Positions 7,602-16,820 of a DNA stretch of 64,000 nt are shown here, in pieces; the stretch's first letter is position 1; each line of letters starts with the position of its first letter. Source of the stretch: Bacillota bacterium (lineage in GTDB: Bacteria; Bacillota; Clostridia; Lachnospirales; Lachnospiraceae); contig JAEZLZ010000078.1 in the NCBI GenBank assembly GCA_023415055.1, positions 1 through 64,000 on the forward strand. Direction: 5' to 3'. The notes under the pieces were generated by a model. It was not told where the DNA came from, did not search any database, and saw nothing but the letters and a program-made list of their open reading frames with translations. The translations under genes were made by a program, and so were the position numbers.

Positions 7602-8087
7602 TTATTCCGGCTGCTCATCTCTCCAGCCTTTGCAGACATCCACCCACCGGCTGCTGCCCGAAAGCTGCTCCAGCTCGTCACAGGTAAGCTCAATGGCTGA
7701 ATTGCTGCTGCCGCAAGCCGGAAATACCGTAGCGAATCGCTGCATCGATATATCCAAATAAACCGGAAGTTCCTTCGCAAGGGCGAAGGGGCAGACCCCG
7801 CCAACAGCGTGACCCGTAAATTCTAAAACTTCCTCCGCGGATAGCATCTTAGCCTTTTGACCAAATTCCGCTTTGAATTTAGCATTGTCAATTCTGGCAT
7901 CCCCCGCTGCAATTACTAATAATGCACCCTCCTCCGTCCGAAAGGATAAGGTTTTTGCTATTCTGCTCGGTGTTACACCAAGTGCTTCGGCCGCGAGCAG
8001 GGCGGTTGCGCTAGAGGTATCAAATTCCAGAATATCAACATCTTTCCCCCAACGTCTCAGGTAATCTTTTACTTTATCAATTGCCAT
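7602..8087 (-). CDS. YbaK/EbsC-type aminoacyl-tRNA deacylase
   Basis: A 161-residue free-standing relative of the prolyl-tRNA synthetase editing domain, which hydrolyses mischarged aa-tRNA such as Cys- or Ala-tRNA(Pro). Family features are the early Thr/Ser segment DTSSATALLAAEALGV, IAKTLSFR (conserved Lys), GDARIDNAKFK and the GGVCPFAL loop. GAGGAGG sits nine bases ahead of the start. ProS in this same window (53775-55502) carries its own inserted editing domain, so this protein would act in trans or on another tRNA. Confidence 0.85.
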   Translation of the reverse strand: MAIDKVKDYLRRWGKDVDILEFDTSSATALLAAEALGVTPSRIAKTLSFRTEEGALLVIAAGDARIDNAKFKAEFGQKAKMLSAEEVLEFTGHAVGGVCPFALAKELPVYLDISMQRFATVFPACGSSNSAIELTCDELEQLSGSSRWVDVCKGWRDEQPE

Positions 8088-8108
8088 GGTATTGTTTCCT
8101 CCTCGTAT

Positions 8109-9119
8109 TCATCTTATGTTCATGATTATGTCCTGGTATTTTTTTGATACCAGATGATCTTCTCCTTGTTCAATCATCCGAATGCATTTCTCATAGATTG
8201 CAGGATGCAGGCCCAGTGCCAGAATCTCTTCTTCGCTTCTTCTGATCGGGGCGGACTGATAGGTTGCTTGACCATCCTCCTGGCTTCTCCTGTAATCCTC
8301 CATTCGTCTTCGTTCTTCTTCGTCGAGGCGGAGCTTTTCCTCTCTGAGCTGCTTCAGCTTTTCTTGCGTTCTCTGATGCCGAAGCTTCTCCTCTTCGATT
8401 TGCTGCTCCAGATGGTTGCACAATGAGGTAAAATCACATATAAATACCCCATTCTCCTCTATTGTCAAATCTCGAATCGGATAGGTTTGAATACTATATC
8501 GGAAGTGTCTCTCCTTACCCAGTCGAAAGCTGTAGCTTTTTTTGAGAGTCAGTTCTTCTTTATCTACGTCCAGAAAGGCAAGATAGCCCATCGATTTCTG
8601 AATCAGATTTTGGTACCAATCCAACTGCTTTGTATCCTTCTCCTGACGCTTTCCGAGAATGTAGATGGGCTGTAGCTGATTCGTATGATAGTAATCATCC
8701 CTGCATCTATATTTTTCTAGACTGTTATTCACCAGTCGATAATCCACCACTATGGAACAAATTTCATTACTGCAGAACAGAGTAGCGTACATTCCATTCT
8801 CCAGACGATGCCGTGCTTTTATATCATACTCCGGGAAGCTGCGCTTTAATAGCTGATAGAGTAGCCTCTTTCCCTTTTTCAGCTCCTCCGATTCCTGTCC
8901 GCTCCCATAATCACACTCTGCGCAATCATAGTGTGCGAAGTAGGGTTCCTTGATCGGACCTGCCGCCAGATATACCGGAGCACCACATTCCGCGCAATAC
9001 AAGCTGCGTATCGAAGCTGCCTCCTTCCACTCCAGTACCAGCTCTTCAAAGTATAAGCCATTCTCATCCTTCAAATCATAGGTACAAATCATCTTCCCCT
9101 GATAGATGCAGTTCTCCAT
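8109..9119 (-). CDS. CoiA-like protein with N-terminal Cys knuckle
   Basis: A 336-residue protein resembling the CoiA competence family. A CxxC knuckle (YCAECGAPV) is followed by PYFAHY and ESEELKKGKRLLYQLLKR, the arrangement of the CoiA N-terminal and nuclease-like regions. Residues about 235-285 form a long charged coiled coil rich in Glu/Arg. CoiA promotes recombination during transformation in streptococci; in clostridia the role is unknown. No other competence genes are nearby. GAGGGGAG precedes the start by seven bases. Confidence 0.6.
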   Translation of the reverse strand: MENCIYQGKMICTYDLKDENGLYFEELVLEWKEAASIRSLYCAECGAPVYLAAGPIKEPYFAHYDCAECDYGSGQESEELKKGKRLLYQLLKRSFPEYDIKARHRLENGMYATLFCSNEICSIVVDYRLVNNSLEKYRCRDDYYHTNQLQPIYILGKRQEKDTKQLDWYQNLIQKSMGYLAFLDVDKEELTLKKSYSFRLGKERHFRYSIQTYPIRDLTIEENGVFICDFTSLCNHLEQQIEEEKLRHQRTQEKLKQLREEKLRLDEEERRRMEDYRRSQEDGQATYQSAPIRRSEEEILALGLHPAIYEKCIRMIEQGEDHLVSKKYQDIIMNIR

Positions 9120-9340
9120 TGCGGAACTCCCCTCTTTACCTACAAGCTATCTCCCCATATCTTGAAAATATATGTAATAAGTATCATAGTATATTGTATG
9201 ACAAATATCAATATCTACAATAGGTTCATTCAAAAGAACTCCTACCGCTTCCTTGCTTCAATCGAATCTTATATCTTAGGATTTTCTAAGCTAACTACAT
9301 CTGCTTTGGATGCTCCCTCTTTTTCTCATGCGCTTATATA

Positions 9341-9375
9341 ATAAAAGCCCTGCTCAGTATTTCTACCAACAGGGC
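9341..9375 (-). terminator. intrinsic terminator of the phospholipase-like gene
   Basis: Minus-strand stem gccctg / cagggc with a 17-nt loop followed by tttta, starting 19 bases after the stop at 9394. The stem is short. Confidence 0.6.
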
Positions 9376-9393
9376 AAGCTTTCTTCAATATAA

Positions 9394-10017
9394 CTAGATA
9401 TGTGAGTATTCTATTCGCATCGTATGCTCGTTAACCAATTTGTCCTCAAGCTGTTCCAGCGCAATCTCAAAGAATCTCAGGATTGCATCCACCACTTTAA
9501 AGCAAAGCTCAATAATATAATGAATATCTGCTTTCACAGTCTTAATTGCCCTCAGATATTCCCTGTGGGTCTTCAGGATAAAATGGCTGATCTCCTCAAC
9601 TGTATGAAAAGTTCTAAAATCATTGCGTGCTCTCTGAGCAGCATCGCTTTGAACATATTCCTTCAGTGAAAATTTAAGCTCCTTCTCATAGTAGCAATGC
9701 TCCGTTAAAGAACCGGTAAAAATAGCATTGTGTGGGAAGGTGCAGTAATCAGATAGATAGTGGGTGATAACCCCCAGATGTCTCGCATAATAGCTGTCAA
9801 TGCCTCTATTTATATCATAGTCCACGGTAATTTTCTTGATCTCGTCCATTAAATCATCAAAGGTCTCATCAATATTATGTCTTTTTGTAAGGAACGAGGG
9901 TTTTAAGTCGGGTAGAATGCTTCCGATGTAAAATGCTTTCTTGTGCTCATGTAGATCTTGAACATTCATATTGTTCATCAGATACTTAGCAAGTGAGATA
10001 TGTGATTTCTTCCTCAA
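9394..10017 (-). CDS. zinc-dependent phospholipase C-like protein
   Basis: A 207-residue protein resembling the zinc-dependent phospholipase C family common in clostridia. A His near the N-terminus (KKSHISLAKYL), Asp in GSILPDLKP, His in HLGVITHYLSDYCTFPHN and a further His/Glu (LTEHCYYEKE) form the likely metal site. There is no signal peptide, so an intracellular role is likely. TTG at 10017 is chosen as start because AGGAGG lies seven bases upstream; the first in-frame ATG (10056) has no ribosome site. Confidence 0.65.
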   Translation of the reverse strand: MRKKSHISLAKYLMNNMNVQDLHEHKKAFYIGSILPDLKPSFLTKRHNIDETFDDLMDEIKKITVDYDINRGIDSYYARHLGVITHYLSDYCTFPHNAIFTGSLTEHCYYEKELKFSLKEYVQSDAAQRARNDFRTFHTVEEISHFILKTHREYLRAIKTVKADIHYIIELCFKVVDAILRFFEIALEQLEDKLVNEHTMRIEYSHI

Positions 10018-10269
10018 TTCATTTCCTCCTAGGGTGTTCCATAGATCGCTGTACAAAAACCACTCTGTCCATAATCATACATCAATTTCGTGATTTTCTC
10101 AACAGGAATCAAGTGCTATGGAATAGCACATTTTTAGTTCTTAAGACCCATTCTTATCATTGTATGGCAAATACGACCTTATTCTTATAATCTCGACATA
10201 AAAAGCCTCTGAATGCCAAGATATTTTATATTATAAATATTAAATTAAAATGAAAATATACCCAAAAAC
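10018..10269. other. divergent intergenic region
   Basis: AT-rich spacer between divergent genes. Apart from the ribosome site of the phospholipase-like gene and the promoter of the CorC-like gene at its right edge, I see nothing specific. Confidence 0.5.
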
Positions 10270-10298
10270 TTGACATTATGTTACGCTTACTGTAATAT
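10270..10298 (+). promoter_or_regulatory. sigma-A promoter of the CorC-like gene
   Basis: TTGACA, 17-bp spacer, TAATAT. Transcription would begin near 10305, about 50 nt before the TTG start at 10357. Confidence 0.75.
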
Positions 10299-10356
10299 GA
10301 GAAATTGTATAAGTAACTTTATTTCAATAATATTTAAAATTTTAGGAGATGATATC

Positions 10357-11652
10357 TTGGACCTCGGTGACGCCACGCAGCCGATTATATTGTTTGTTTT
10401 ATTTGTTCTGTCCGCTTTCTTTACCTTATCAGAGGCAGCATTGACCGGTGTGAATAAGCTTCGCATTCATACACTGGAGGACGACGATGTAAGAGGTGCT
10501 AAAACCGTTAGTAAATTGATTGATGAACCACGAAAGATGTTAAGCGCCATCTTGATCTGCAAAAATGTTACGAAGCTCTCCGCTTCCGCCCTTGCAACCA
10601 CTATGGCCATCCGGTACTGGGGTAATGAATGGGTAGGATTATCCATCGGTGTACTTATTCTTCTTTACCTTACCTTCGGCTCGATCTTACCTAAGACGAT
10701 AGCGACAATCTATCCGGAGAAGGTAGCACTTGCGATTTCAGGTCCTATTTACTTAATCACTAAGCTTTTGACTCCCTTTGCATTCGTGCTGAATCAATTC
10801 TGTAACGGTATTATGAAGCTGCTTCATCTCAATGGAGAAGCAAAGGCCTCAGCGATTACTGAGTCCGAGCTGCGTAACATTCTCGACTATAGTCATGAAG
10901 AGGGTGTACTGGAAAGCGAAGAACGCAGAATGATAACCAATGTAGTTGATTTCGGTGATGCTTTAGCGAAGGATGTAATGGTTCCTCGTACGGATATGGC
11001 ATTTGCCAATGTAGATTTAACCTATGATGAATTGGTTCAGGCCTTCTCGGAGGAGAAATATACAAGAATGCCGGTTTATTCTGATACCAGGGATAATGTG
11101 ATCGGTATCGTAAATCTGAAGGATGTGTTCTTCTATCAAGGAGACAAGGCGGACTTCAACATCGTCGATATCATGAGAGAACCATTTTTTACGTATGAAT
11201 ATAAGAAGACCTCGGAGCTGTTAATCGAGATGAGGAAGGACTCCATCTCTCTCGCCATTGTTCTGGATGAATACGGTGCAACCGTCGGATTGATTACAAT
11301 TGAGGATCTCTTGGAAGAGATCGTCGGAGATATCCGTGATGAGTATGATGATGACGAAGAAGACAGTATCAAAGAACTAGCTGAGAACGAATATATCGTC
11401 GATGGCTTCACTAAGCTGGATGAGATTAATGAAGCCCTCGGACTGGAGCTTGAATCAGATGATTACGACTCAATCGCAGGTCATATCATATATCTTCTGG
11501 ACCACCTGCCTGAGGAAGGTGAGACGGTAACTGATAATAATGTCGTCTTCACTGTTGCCTCCGTAGATAAGAACCGTGTAGATAAGGTTCATATACTCCT
11601 GAAGAGGGACGAGATGGAACCAGAGCAGAACAAGAAGAAAAACGAGGATTAA
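10357..11652 (+). CDS. CNNM/CorC family membrane protein with CBS pair
   Basis: A 431-residue integral membrane protein of the HlyC/CorC (CNNM) family, linked to Mg2+ or Na+ transport. An N-terminal DUF21 region with about four membrane segments (residues 5-150, starting LFVLFVLSAFFTLSEAAL) is followed by a CBS pair (about 200-325, beginning VMVPRTDM) and the acidic CorC C-terminal domain (about 345-420). The TTG start is chosen because TTAGGAG sits eight bases ahead and gives the family's usual N-terminus; an upstream frame from 10270 overlaps the promoter. Confidence 0.88.
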   Translation: MDLGDATQPIILFVLFVLSAFFTLSEAALTGVNKLRIHTLEDDDVRGAKTVSKLIDEPRKMLSAILICKNVTKLSASALATTMAIRYWGNEWVGLSIGVLILLYLTFGSILPKTIATIYPEKVALAISGPIYLITKLLTPFAFVLNQFCNGIMKLLHLNGEAKASAITESELRNILDYSHEEGVLESEERRMITNVVDFGDALAKDVMVPRTDMAFANVDLTYDELVQAFSEEKYTRMPVYSDTRDNVIGIVNLKDVFFYQGDKADFNIVDIMREPFFTYEYKKTSELLIEMRKDSISLAIVLDEYGATVGLITIEDLLEEIVGDIRDEYDDDEEDSIKELAENEYIVDGFTKLDEINEALGLELESDDYDSIAGHIIYLLDHLPEEGETVTDNNVVFTVASVDKNRVDKVHILLKRDEMEPEQNKKKNED

Positions 11653-11663
11653 ATTAGCAAAGC

Positions 11664-11712
11664 AGGAATGTCTGATGAGTAGTAAGCACTGTCTCAAAGG
11701 GCATTCCTTTTT
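11664..11712 (+). terminator. likely terminator of the CorC-like gene
   Basis: Stem aggaatg / cattcct with a long loop, followed by a T-run, just after the stop at 11652. Confidence 0.5.
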
Positions 11713-11730
11713 GATTCACAAAATTAGTGA

Positions 11731-11759
11731 TTGACATTATGTTTTATATGGTATACAAT
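11731..11759 (+). promoter_or_regulatory. sigma-A promoter ahead of the decayed peroxidase gene
   Basis: TTGACA, 17-bp spacer, TACAAT. No terminator separates it from the intact peroxidase gene at 12166, so it may drive that gene. Confidence 0.65.
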
Positions 11760-11800
11760 CTAATTGTGCAAAATATAAATTCATTATGAGGATATAACAT

Positions 11801-12057
11801 ATGAGTCTGTATGAATATGTAGTGAAGGATACCAAAGGCAATGATGTTCCGATGCGTAAGTATCATACGGCAAAGACGCCGAGCCCCTCTTTCAATACCT
11901 GAAGAAGGAACAAGGCGGAACCCTAGGCTCCAATATCAAGTGGAACTTCACAATGTTCTTAGTGGACCCAGAGGGTAAGGTAATAAAGCGCTACGCTCCC
12001 ACTGACACCCCGGAGAATATTGAAAATGACATTGACGCACTCTTGAATAGCAAATAG
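11801..12057 (+). pseudogene. decayed glutathione peroxidase paralog
   Basis: The first 22 codons read like a peroxidase start (MSLYEYVVKDTKGNDVPMRK). Then about 90 codons are missing, including the catalytic Cys and Gln. After a frame shift the C-terminal third resumes (PLFQYLKKEQGG, IKWNFTMFLVDPEGK) and ends at 12057. The promoter and ribosome site are still intact. It lies 108 bp before an intact copy, so an internal deletion after duplication is likely, though the two copies are not close in sequence. Confidence 0.85.
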
Positions 12058-12165
12058 ATAAAAGGGAAATCTAATCAAAAATATGAATTTTAGTAAAGTC
12101 TGCATAGGATGGATTTCATCCTGGCGATAAATCATAAAAAGATCTAAAGAAAGAGAGGAAAAATT

Positions 12166-12711
12166 ATGAGTATATATGATTTTAATGTAAAGAATAAGCA
12201 TGGAGAAGAGGTATCTTTATCGGAGTATGAAGGAGAGGTACTCTTGATTGTCAACACTGCAACCCAGTGCGGGTTCACTCCCCAGTATGACAGCCTTCAG
12301 GATCTCTACGAGAAATATTCATCGGAGGGCTTCGTTATCCTTGATTTTCCCTGTAACCAGTTTGGTAATCAGGCACCGGGTACTGACGAGGAGATCTACT
12401 CCTTCTGCGAGTCCAATTATGGTATCTCCTTCCCTACCTTCTCAAAGATCGAGGTAAATGGTGAGAATGCACATCCTCTTTACAGATACTTAGTGAGCCA
12501 GAAGGGTTTTGCGGGCTTTGATATGTCCCATCCTATCGCTCCAAGATTAGTACCGAAGCTGGAAGCAAATGATCCGGATTATGCAAGTAAACCCAGTATT
12601 AAGTGGAACTTTACCAAGTTCTTAATCGACCGAAAGGGTAATGTCATAGAACGCTTCGAGCCTACAGAGGATATGTTTATTGTTGAGGCAAAGATTAAAG
12701 AATTACTGTAA
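12166..12711 (+). CDS. glutathione peroxidase family thiol peroxidase
   Basis: A 181-residue peroxidase that reduces hydrogen peroxide or lipid hydroperoxides, in bacteria usually with thioredoxin. Catalytic residues are visible: Cys in TATQCGFT, Gln in FPCNQFGNQ, and Trp/Asn in IKWNFTKF. The active-site codon is TGC, so it is the cysteine and not the selenocysteine form. A purine-rich site (GAGAGGAAAA) precedes the start. It probably shares the promoter at 11731-11759 with the broken copy upstream. Confidence 0.9.
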   Translation: MSIYDFNVKNKHGEEVSLSEYEGEVLLIVNTATQCGFTPQYDSLQDLYEKYSSEGFVILDFPCNQFGNQAPGTDEEIYSFCESNYGISFPTFSKIEVNGENAHPLYRYLVSQKGFAGFDMSHPIAPRLVPKLEANDPDYASKPSIKWNFTKFLIDRKGNVIERFEPTEDMFIVEAKIKELL

Positions 12712-12726
12712 ATATAGTTAACAATA

Positions 12727-12775
12727 AAAACGACGAAGCATAAAGAATCATATTCTTTGAACTTCGTCGTTTTTT
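12727..12775 (+). terminator. intrinsic terminator after glutathione peroxidase
   Basis: 12-bp stem aaaacgacgaag / cttcgtcgtttt with a T-run, about 15 bases after the stop. Confidence 0.88.
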
Positions 12776-13222
12776 GGGTAGCACTATTCTGCTACGATAA
12801 TAATAAGGTTGGGACATGAAATTAAAATTGAAGGTAAATCATGATTTATAGATGTTTAGAATTGATAGAATATCTTAGATTTATAGATTTGTCACAGCCT
12901 AATATTTATCGATTTTCCAAGTAATTTGTTAAAAGTAGTACCCTTTAAATACATTTTATTACATAAATATTGTAAAAGTCAACTAATTTTTTCTTATTTA
13001 TGTAAATTCACCAAATATTTCTTTGGGCATAATGCACTATGCTTAAAATCTATTTAGCTTATTTATATAGGACCTATGGCACAGCATAAAATGATCGTCT
13101 TTGGTCGAATTATGATAGAATCAGGAAGCAATAGCATAGTTTTGATAGGGAGAGCTCTACGATAACCGGCGGAAATAATTCATATTTTTTAATCAATTTA
13201 TTATCATATACAATAAGTCTAA
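12776..13222. other. AT-rich intergenic region
   Basis: 447 bp between convergent transcripts. I see no credible reading frame, structured RNA or terminator for the large minus-strand gene that ends at 13223. Confidence 0.5.
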
Positions 13223-16200
13223 CTAGTAGATTCTCCCTACATAATCATCAGAATATTTTTTATCCGCATAGAAAAGGAGTATATCCCCAGCCTTAAAATT
13301 AAATTTCACACCTTTATTATCTGTTTTTTGAATAATAGAGCCTTCTGTGACCCACATAGAGCAATTACCGTTGTTTACATAGTTATTACCATTCAAATAG
13401 GACAGACGTTCCTTTCCGCTCTTGTCAATCGTTACTATATTGAAGTTCACAATAATATATCCATCCTTGAGCCAATAATCCTCATTATAATCAATTCCAT
13501 ACTTTCTAAGATATTCATAAACATCATACCCAGCTTCTACAGCATGTACATCGGTGGGAAGCTTATACGTACCATACCAGCGTTGTTGATACTTCGATAA
13601 CTGATTCGCATTTAGGTTTGTATATTCTTTTACCTGATCGAAGGAAGGAAGTACTATAATATCACGTGCATACTTCGTTCCGATAAAGGTTCGGAATTCA
13701 TTCAGTAAGCGAAACGTAGAATATGCATACATAGTATTACTTTTATAGTAGAGCTTCGAGTAAGTAGTATCTAAAACCTTCGCCGTATTTCTTAGCTCCG
13801 ATTCAGGAATTCTACTAAAGATGTTACCTGTCATTCCACTCTTTAAATTAACTAAGTCAACACCTTCGCCTATTTTTACCAGATGATAGCTCTTACGATT
13901 GATCTCCTCGTCATAATAAAGGTCCACTCGTTTTCTATTCTTTCCCTCTGAATCCACATAGTAAAATGTCGGAGTGATCTTGATGCAGTTAGCCCCACTA
14001 TACATTTCCCCGGTCGTATCAAGCATGAAGCGTATAGCATATCCGGTCTTAAGCGCTCCCAAATTATTGTACTTTGGATGGCTGCCATTGATTAATGGTA
14101 AGGTAAAGCGGTTTAATATCCCTGTATCATTCCCATATTGATCCTTGGTCCCTACGGGATAATAATAAGCATATGTATCATTAAATACCGACTTTCTAGT
14201 CCCGTCCACTGCTCCTTCGAATAGTTTGAAATTCATTGTCTTATTTAGTCGAAATACATTTTCCCATTTTGGATAATCAGAAACGTCATAAATCTTTAAC
14301 CCATAAAGCCTACCTGATATTTCAAATTTCGCACTAGAGGTAGCAACATAATTGTTAATATCCGCGTTTTTCGTGCCTTCAATCTGACTAAGCTTATCTG
14401 TTCCATTCACCGCTATTGATCTAAATTCAGCTGTATAGATACCCTCTTGAACCCACATAGGAACATAGAGGTGGAAGGTATCTCTTCCTAAAACAATCCA
14501 CGTCCCTGCCTTGATATATTTATCATTTTCTTTGTTCTTGTCTCTATAGGTATCCAGATAGACATCAAATGGAAACTTAACCTCATTCTTTACTATCCCA
14601 TCCTGTCGGGCGATATAGGATATAAAATTAGGATCGATAAATGAGCGAGAAAAATCTCTTGATAGGTATCCAAGCCGGTTGCTATGTTTCAATGTATTTG
14701 AGATGGATACATCAAAGTCATTCAACGTATTGTCCGGATCAAGAACGATTTGCACAGCGTCCTCCGACGGATTAATTAGTTGCGACCATTTTTTATTGTC
14801 GGCTGTGATGACCGGAACACAAATCACAGGAGTATGAATTGTCACATCATTTACACTCATGTTATAGGTCTTACTGGAATATGAAGAATTCACACTATCC
14901 GGATGAAGCGTATATGTGACTGTCCCTGTCGATGGATATACTCCATTGATTTTTTCTGCATCGATCACTTTATTTTCTATATATAAAGCTTTATCATGAA
15001 TAATGTTTGTGGTATGTACAAAGGAGGATACATTCGGAGAAGGAGCTATTTTAGAAGAAAGCGAATCAGAAAGGACAAGACTTTCTCCAAATTGAAGATA
15101 ATCATTCTTAACTTGTGCTTGATCTGTCATTGTTTGCGCGTAGTAAGTAAGATCTTCATATTCGACAATCGGTCTATCACTTGAGGTAGATGAATAATTA
15201 CTTGAAGAGTTAAGAGTTATACCGGATGCTACCTGTGCAGGAGCTAAGACATGGCTGTTGATATCACTGTTGTGAGAAGTAGAAAGTGAAGGAAGATTGA
15301 GATGAGTAACATTAACCGTGAGGTTTACCATCCCATTCGGAAGAGAATAGTTATTTATCCTTGCATTATTGACATTATAATATTCCAGATTTGTTATTTC
15401 CCAATAGGAGTATGCCCGTTCCACCTTGATAATTTGAGTGTCCGATACCGTTTCTGTTATCTTCTTCGGACCACCGAATTCCGGCGGTGTGGCGGTATAA
15501 TACTCTATGGTATAATTCATGGTAACAGGCACAGAAAAAGCTTTTTTCCCAGTTCGATTGACTATCGTATACCCCAAGAGATAATCTTTGCTTTTCACGT
15601 AGACATATTGGCTTTCAGTCGTAGGTATCCCTTTTTCCGAAGTAAAATATGGGGCTGAATATTTGTCTCCGTTAATCACTCCATATGGGTAAGGAACATC
15701 CATAGGTAATGTTTTAGGGGCTTCCGGAACAGGTATTGCTACTGGTGGGAACGTAGGCCTTGGAGTAACAGAAGGTCTTGGTGTTGGAGTCGGTGTTACT
15801 GTAACTTTCGGTGTTGGAGTTGGTGATCCTGTCGGTTTAGGTGTAATAGTTGAACTTCTTCGATAGATAAGATAAACATTCATACCGCCAAGCTCAACTA
15901 TGGCACTGCCACTTCTGATCCGGTCAATGCCCCATCCATCGTCTGTGTATCGTTCATCCATCTTTTTCGTGTTATCAGTTTTCTCAGTGACATAATAACC
16001 CATAAGGCTATAAGATTTATTATTATATTTCCTCTCTGTGTCCTCATTATTCCAGTAAACTCTCTCACCTGGAAGGACACTATCTAAAGCCTTCGAATCC
16101 ATTTTTATATTATCATCCGTATAATAGTATAACGTATTGTTTTGAGGGGAAGAAGGAGCTGGTTTAAACTGGATTTCCATATTGAAGTACTTATAGAAGT

Positions 16201-16807
16201 CACTAAGAGTATCCGTTCCCCAATATTCCGCTTCCATGATATCCTTCCAATTTCGTAAGCCTCCTTCCTTACCGGCACGTATAACTTTAGTTCCATTCAC
16301 CATCTGATAAGTTCGGAAAATCATATGTAGACGAATTACTGTATTGGCGGTGATATTTTCAAAGTTTCTTTCTAGGGCTTTTTCAATTCTTTCGGCACTC
16401 ACGGTATAAGGTGTCATGGTGGTATTACCTGTTATCACATCCTTTCCCTTTTCGTTTTCTTGGAATAGGATTACACCATGTCCATGATCAAATGCATCAT
16501 TAACTGGACCTGGACCTGTAATGCCCTTTGCAGATGCTCCTGAAGGATTAACTTCATCAGCAGTTATGGTAAATCCGATGGTTTCCCATCGAATATTTGT
16601 AGAGGCGGTGTGCGAGTAAGCCCAGATTTTAATTATTCCATCCTTCATATATAATTTTAATGACGTATCTCCATCCGAATTATACACTACATGTTCTGAC
16701 TCAGAATCATTAATTACTCCCGCAAATGCATTACCAAAATGGTTACTAATTACCAGAATGCTTATGACTATTAAATATGAAATTATTGATTTTATTCTTT
16801 TATTCAT
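13223..16807 (-). CDS. large secreted surface protein with Pro/Thr-rich linker
   Basis: A 1,194-residue exported protein. A signal peptide (about 1-29, ending AFA) is followed by a beta-rich domain (30-320), a Pro/Thr-rich linker (about 321-365) with repeated TPTP motifs, and a long beta-rich region to the C-terminus. It has no catalytic motif, LPxTG or C-terminal membrane anchor that I can see. It may match DUF families of Lachnospiraceae surface proteins, but I cannot verify this. The start at the ATG at 16807 has GAGG nine bases ahead. It follows the SLH-protein gene by 13 bp, so the two are cotranscribed and their products may form a surface assembly. A role as tip or cell-wall part of the adjacent Tad-like machine is a guess from position. 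Confidence 0.75.
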   Translation of the reverse strand: MNKRIKSIISYLIVISILVISNHFGNAFAGVINDSESEHVVYNSDGDTSLKLYMKDGIIKIWAYSHTASTNIRWETIGFTITADEVNPSGASAKGITGPGPVNDAFDHGHGVILFQENEKGKDVITGNTTMTPYTVSAERIEKALERNFENITANTVIRLHMIFRTYQMVNGTKVIRAGKEGGLRNWKDIMEAEYWGTDTLSDFYKYFNMEIQFKPAPSSPQNNTLYYYTDDNIKMDSKALDSVLPGERVYWNNEDTERKYNNKSYSLMGYYVTEKTDNTKKMDERYTDDGWGIDRIRSGSAIVELGGMNVYLIYRRSSTITPKPTGSPTPTPKVTVTPTPTPRPSVTPRPTFPPVAIPVPEAPKTLPMDVPYPYGVINGDKYSAPYFTSEKGIPTTESQYVYVKSKDYLLGYTIVNRTGKKAFSVPVTMNYTIEYYTATPPEFGGPKKITETVSDTQIIKVERAYSYWEITNLEYYNVNNARINNYSLPNGMVNLTVNVTHLNLPSLSTSHNSDINSHVLAPAQVASGITLNSSSNYSSTSSDRPIVEYEDLTYYAQTMTDQAQVKNDYLQFGESLVLSDSLSSKIAPSPNVSSFVHTTNIIHDKALYIENKVIDAEKINGVYPSTGTVTYTLHPDSVNSSYSSKTYNMSVNDVTIHTPVICVPVITADNKKWSQLINPSEDAVQIVLDPDNTLNDFDVSISNTLKHSNRLGYLSRDFSRSFIDPNFISYIARQDGIVKNEVKFPFDVYLDTYRDKNKENDKYIKAGTWIVLGRDTFHLYVPMWVQEGIYTAEFRSIAVNGTDKLSQIEGTKNADINNYVATSSAKFEISGRLYGLKIYDVSDYPKWENVFRLNKTMNFKLFEGAVDGTRKSVFNDTYAYYYPVGTKDQYGNDTGILNRFTLPLINGSHPKYNNLGALKTGYAIRFMLDTTGEMYSGANCIKITPTFYYVDSEGKNRKRVDLYYDEEINRKSYHLVKIGEGVDLVNLKSGMTGNIFSRIPESELRNTAKVLDTTYSKLYYKSNTMYAYSTFRLLNEFRTFIGTKYARDIIVLPSFDQVKEYTNLNANQLSKYQQRWYGTYKLPTDVHAVEAGYDVYEYLRKYGIDYNEDYWLKDGYIIVNFNIVTIDKSGKERLSYLNGNNYVNNGNCSMWVTEGSIIQKTDNKGVKFNFKAGDILLFYADKKYSDDYVGRIY

Positions 16808-16820
16808 CAATCTATACCTC

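Noticed and set aside
12166..12711. Selenoprotein form of glutathione peroxidase
   Set aside because: The active-site codon is TGC, and no in-frame TGA occurs in the gene.
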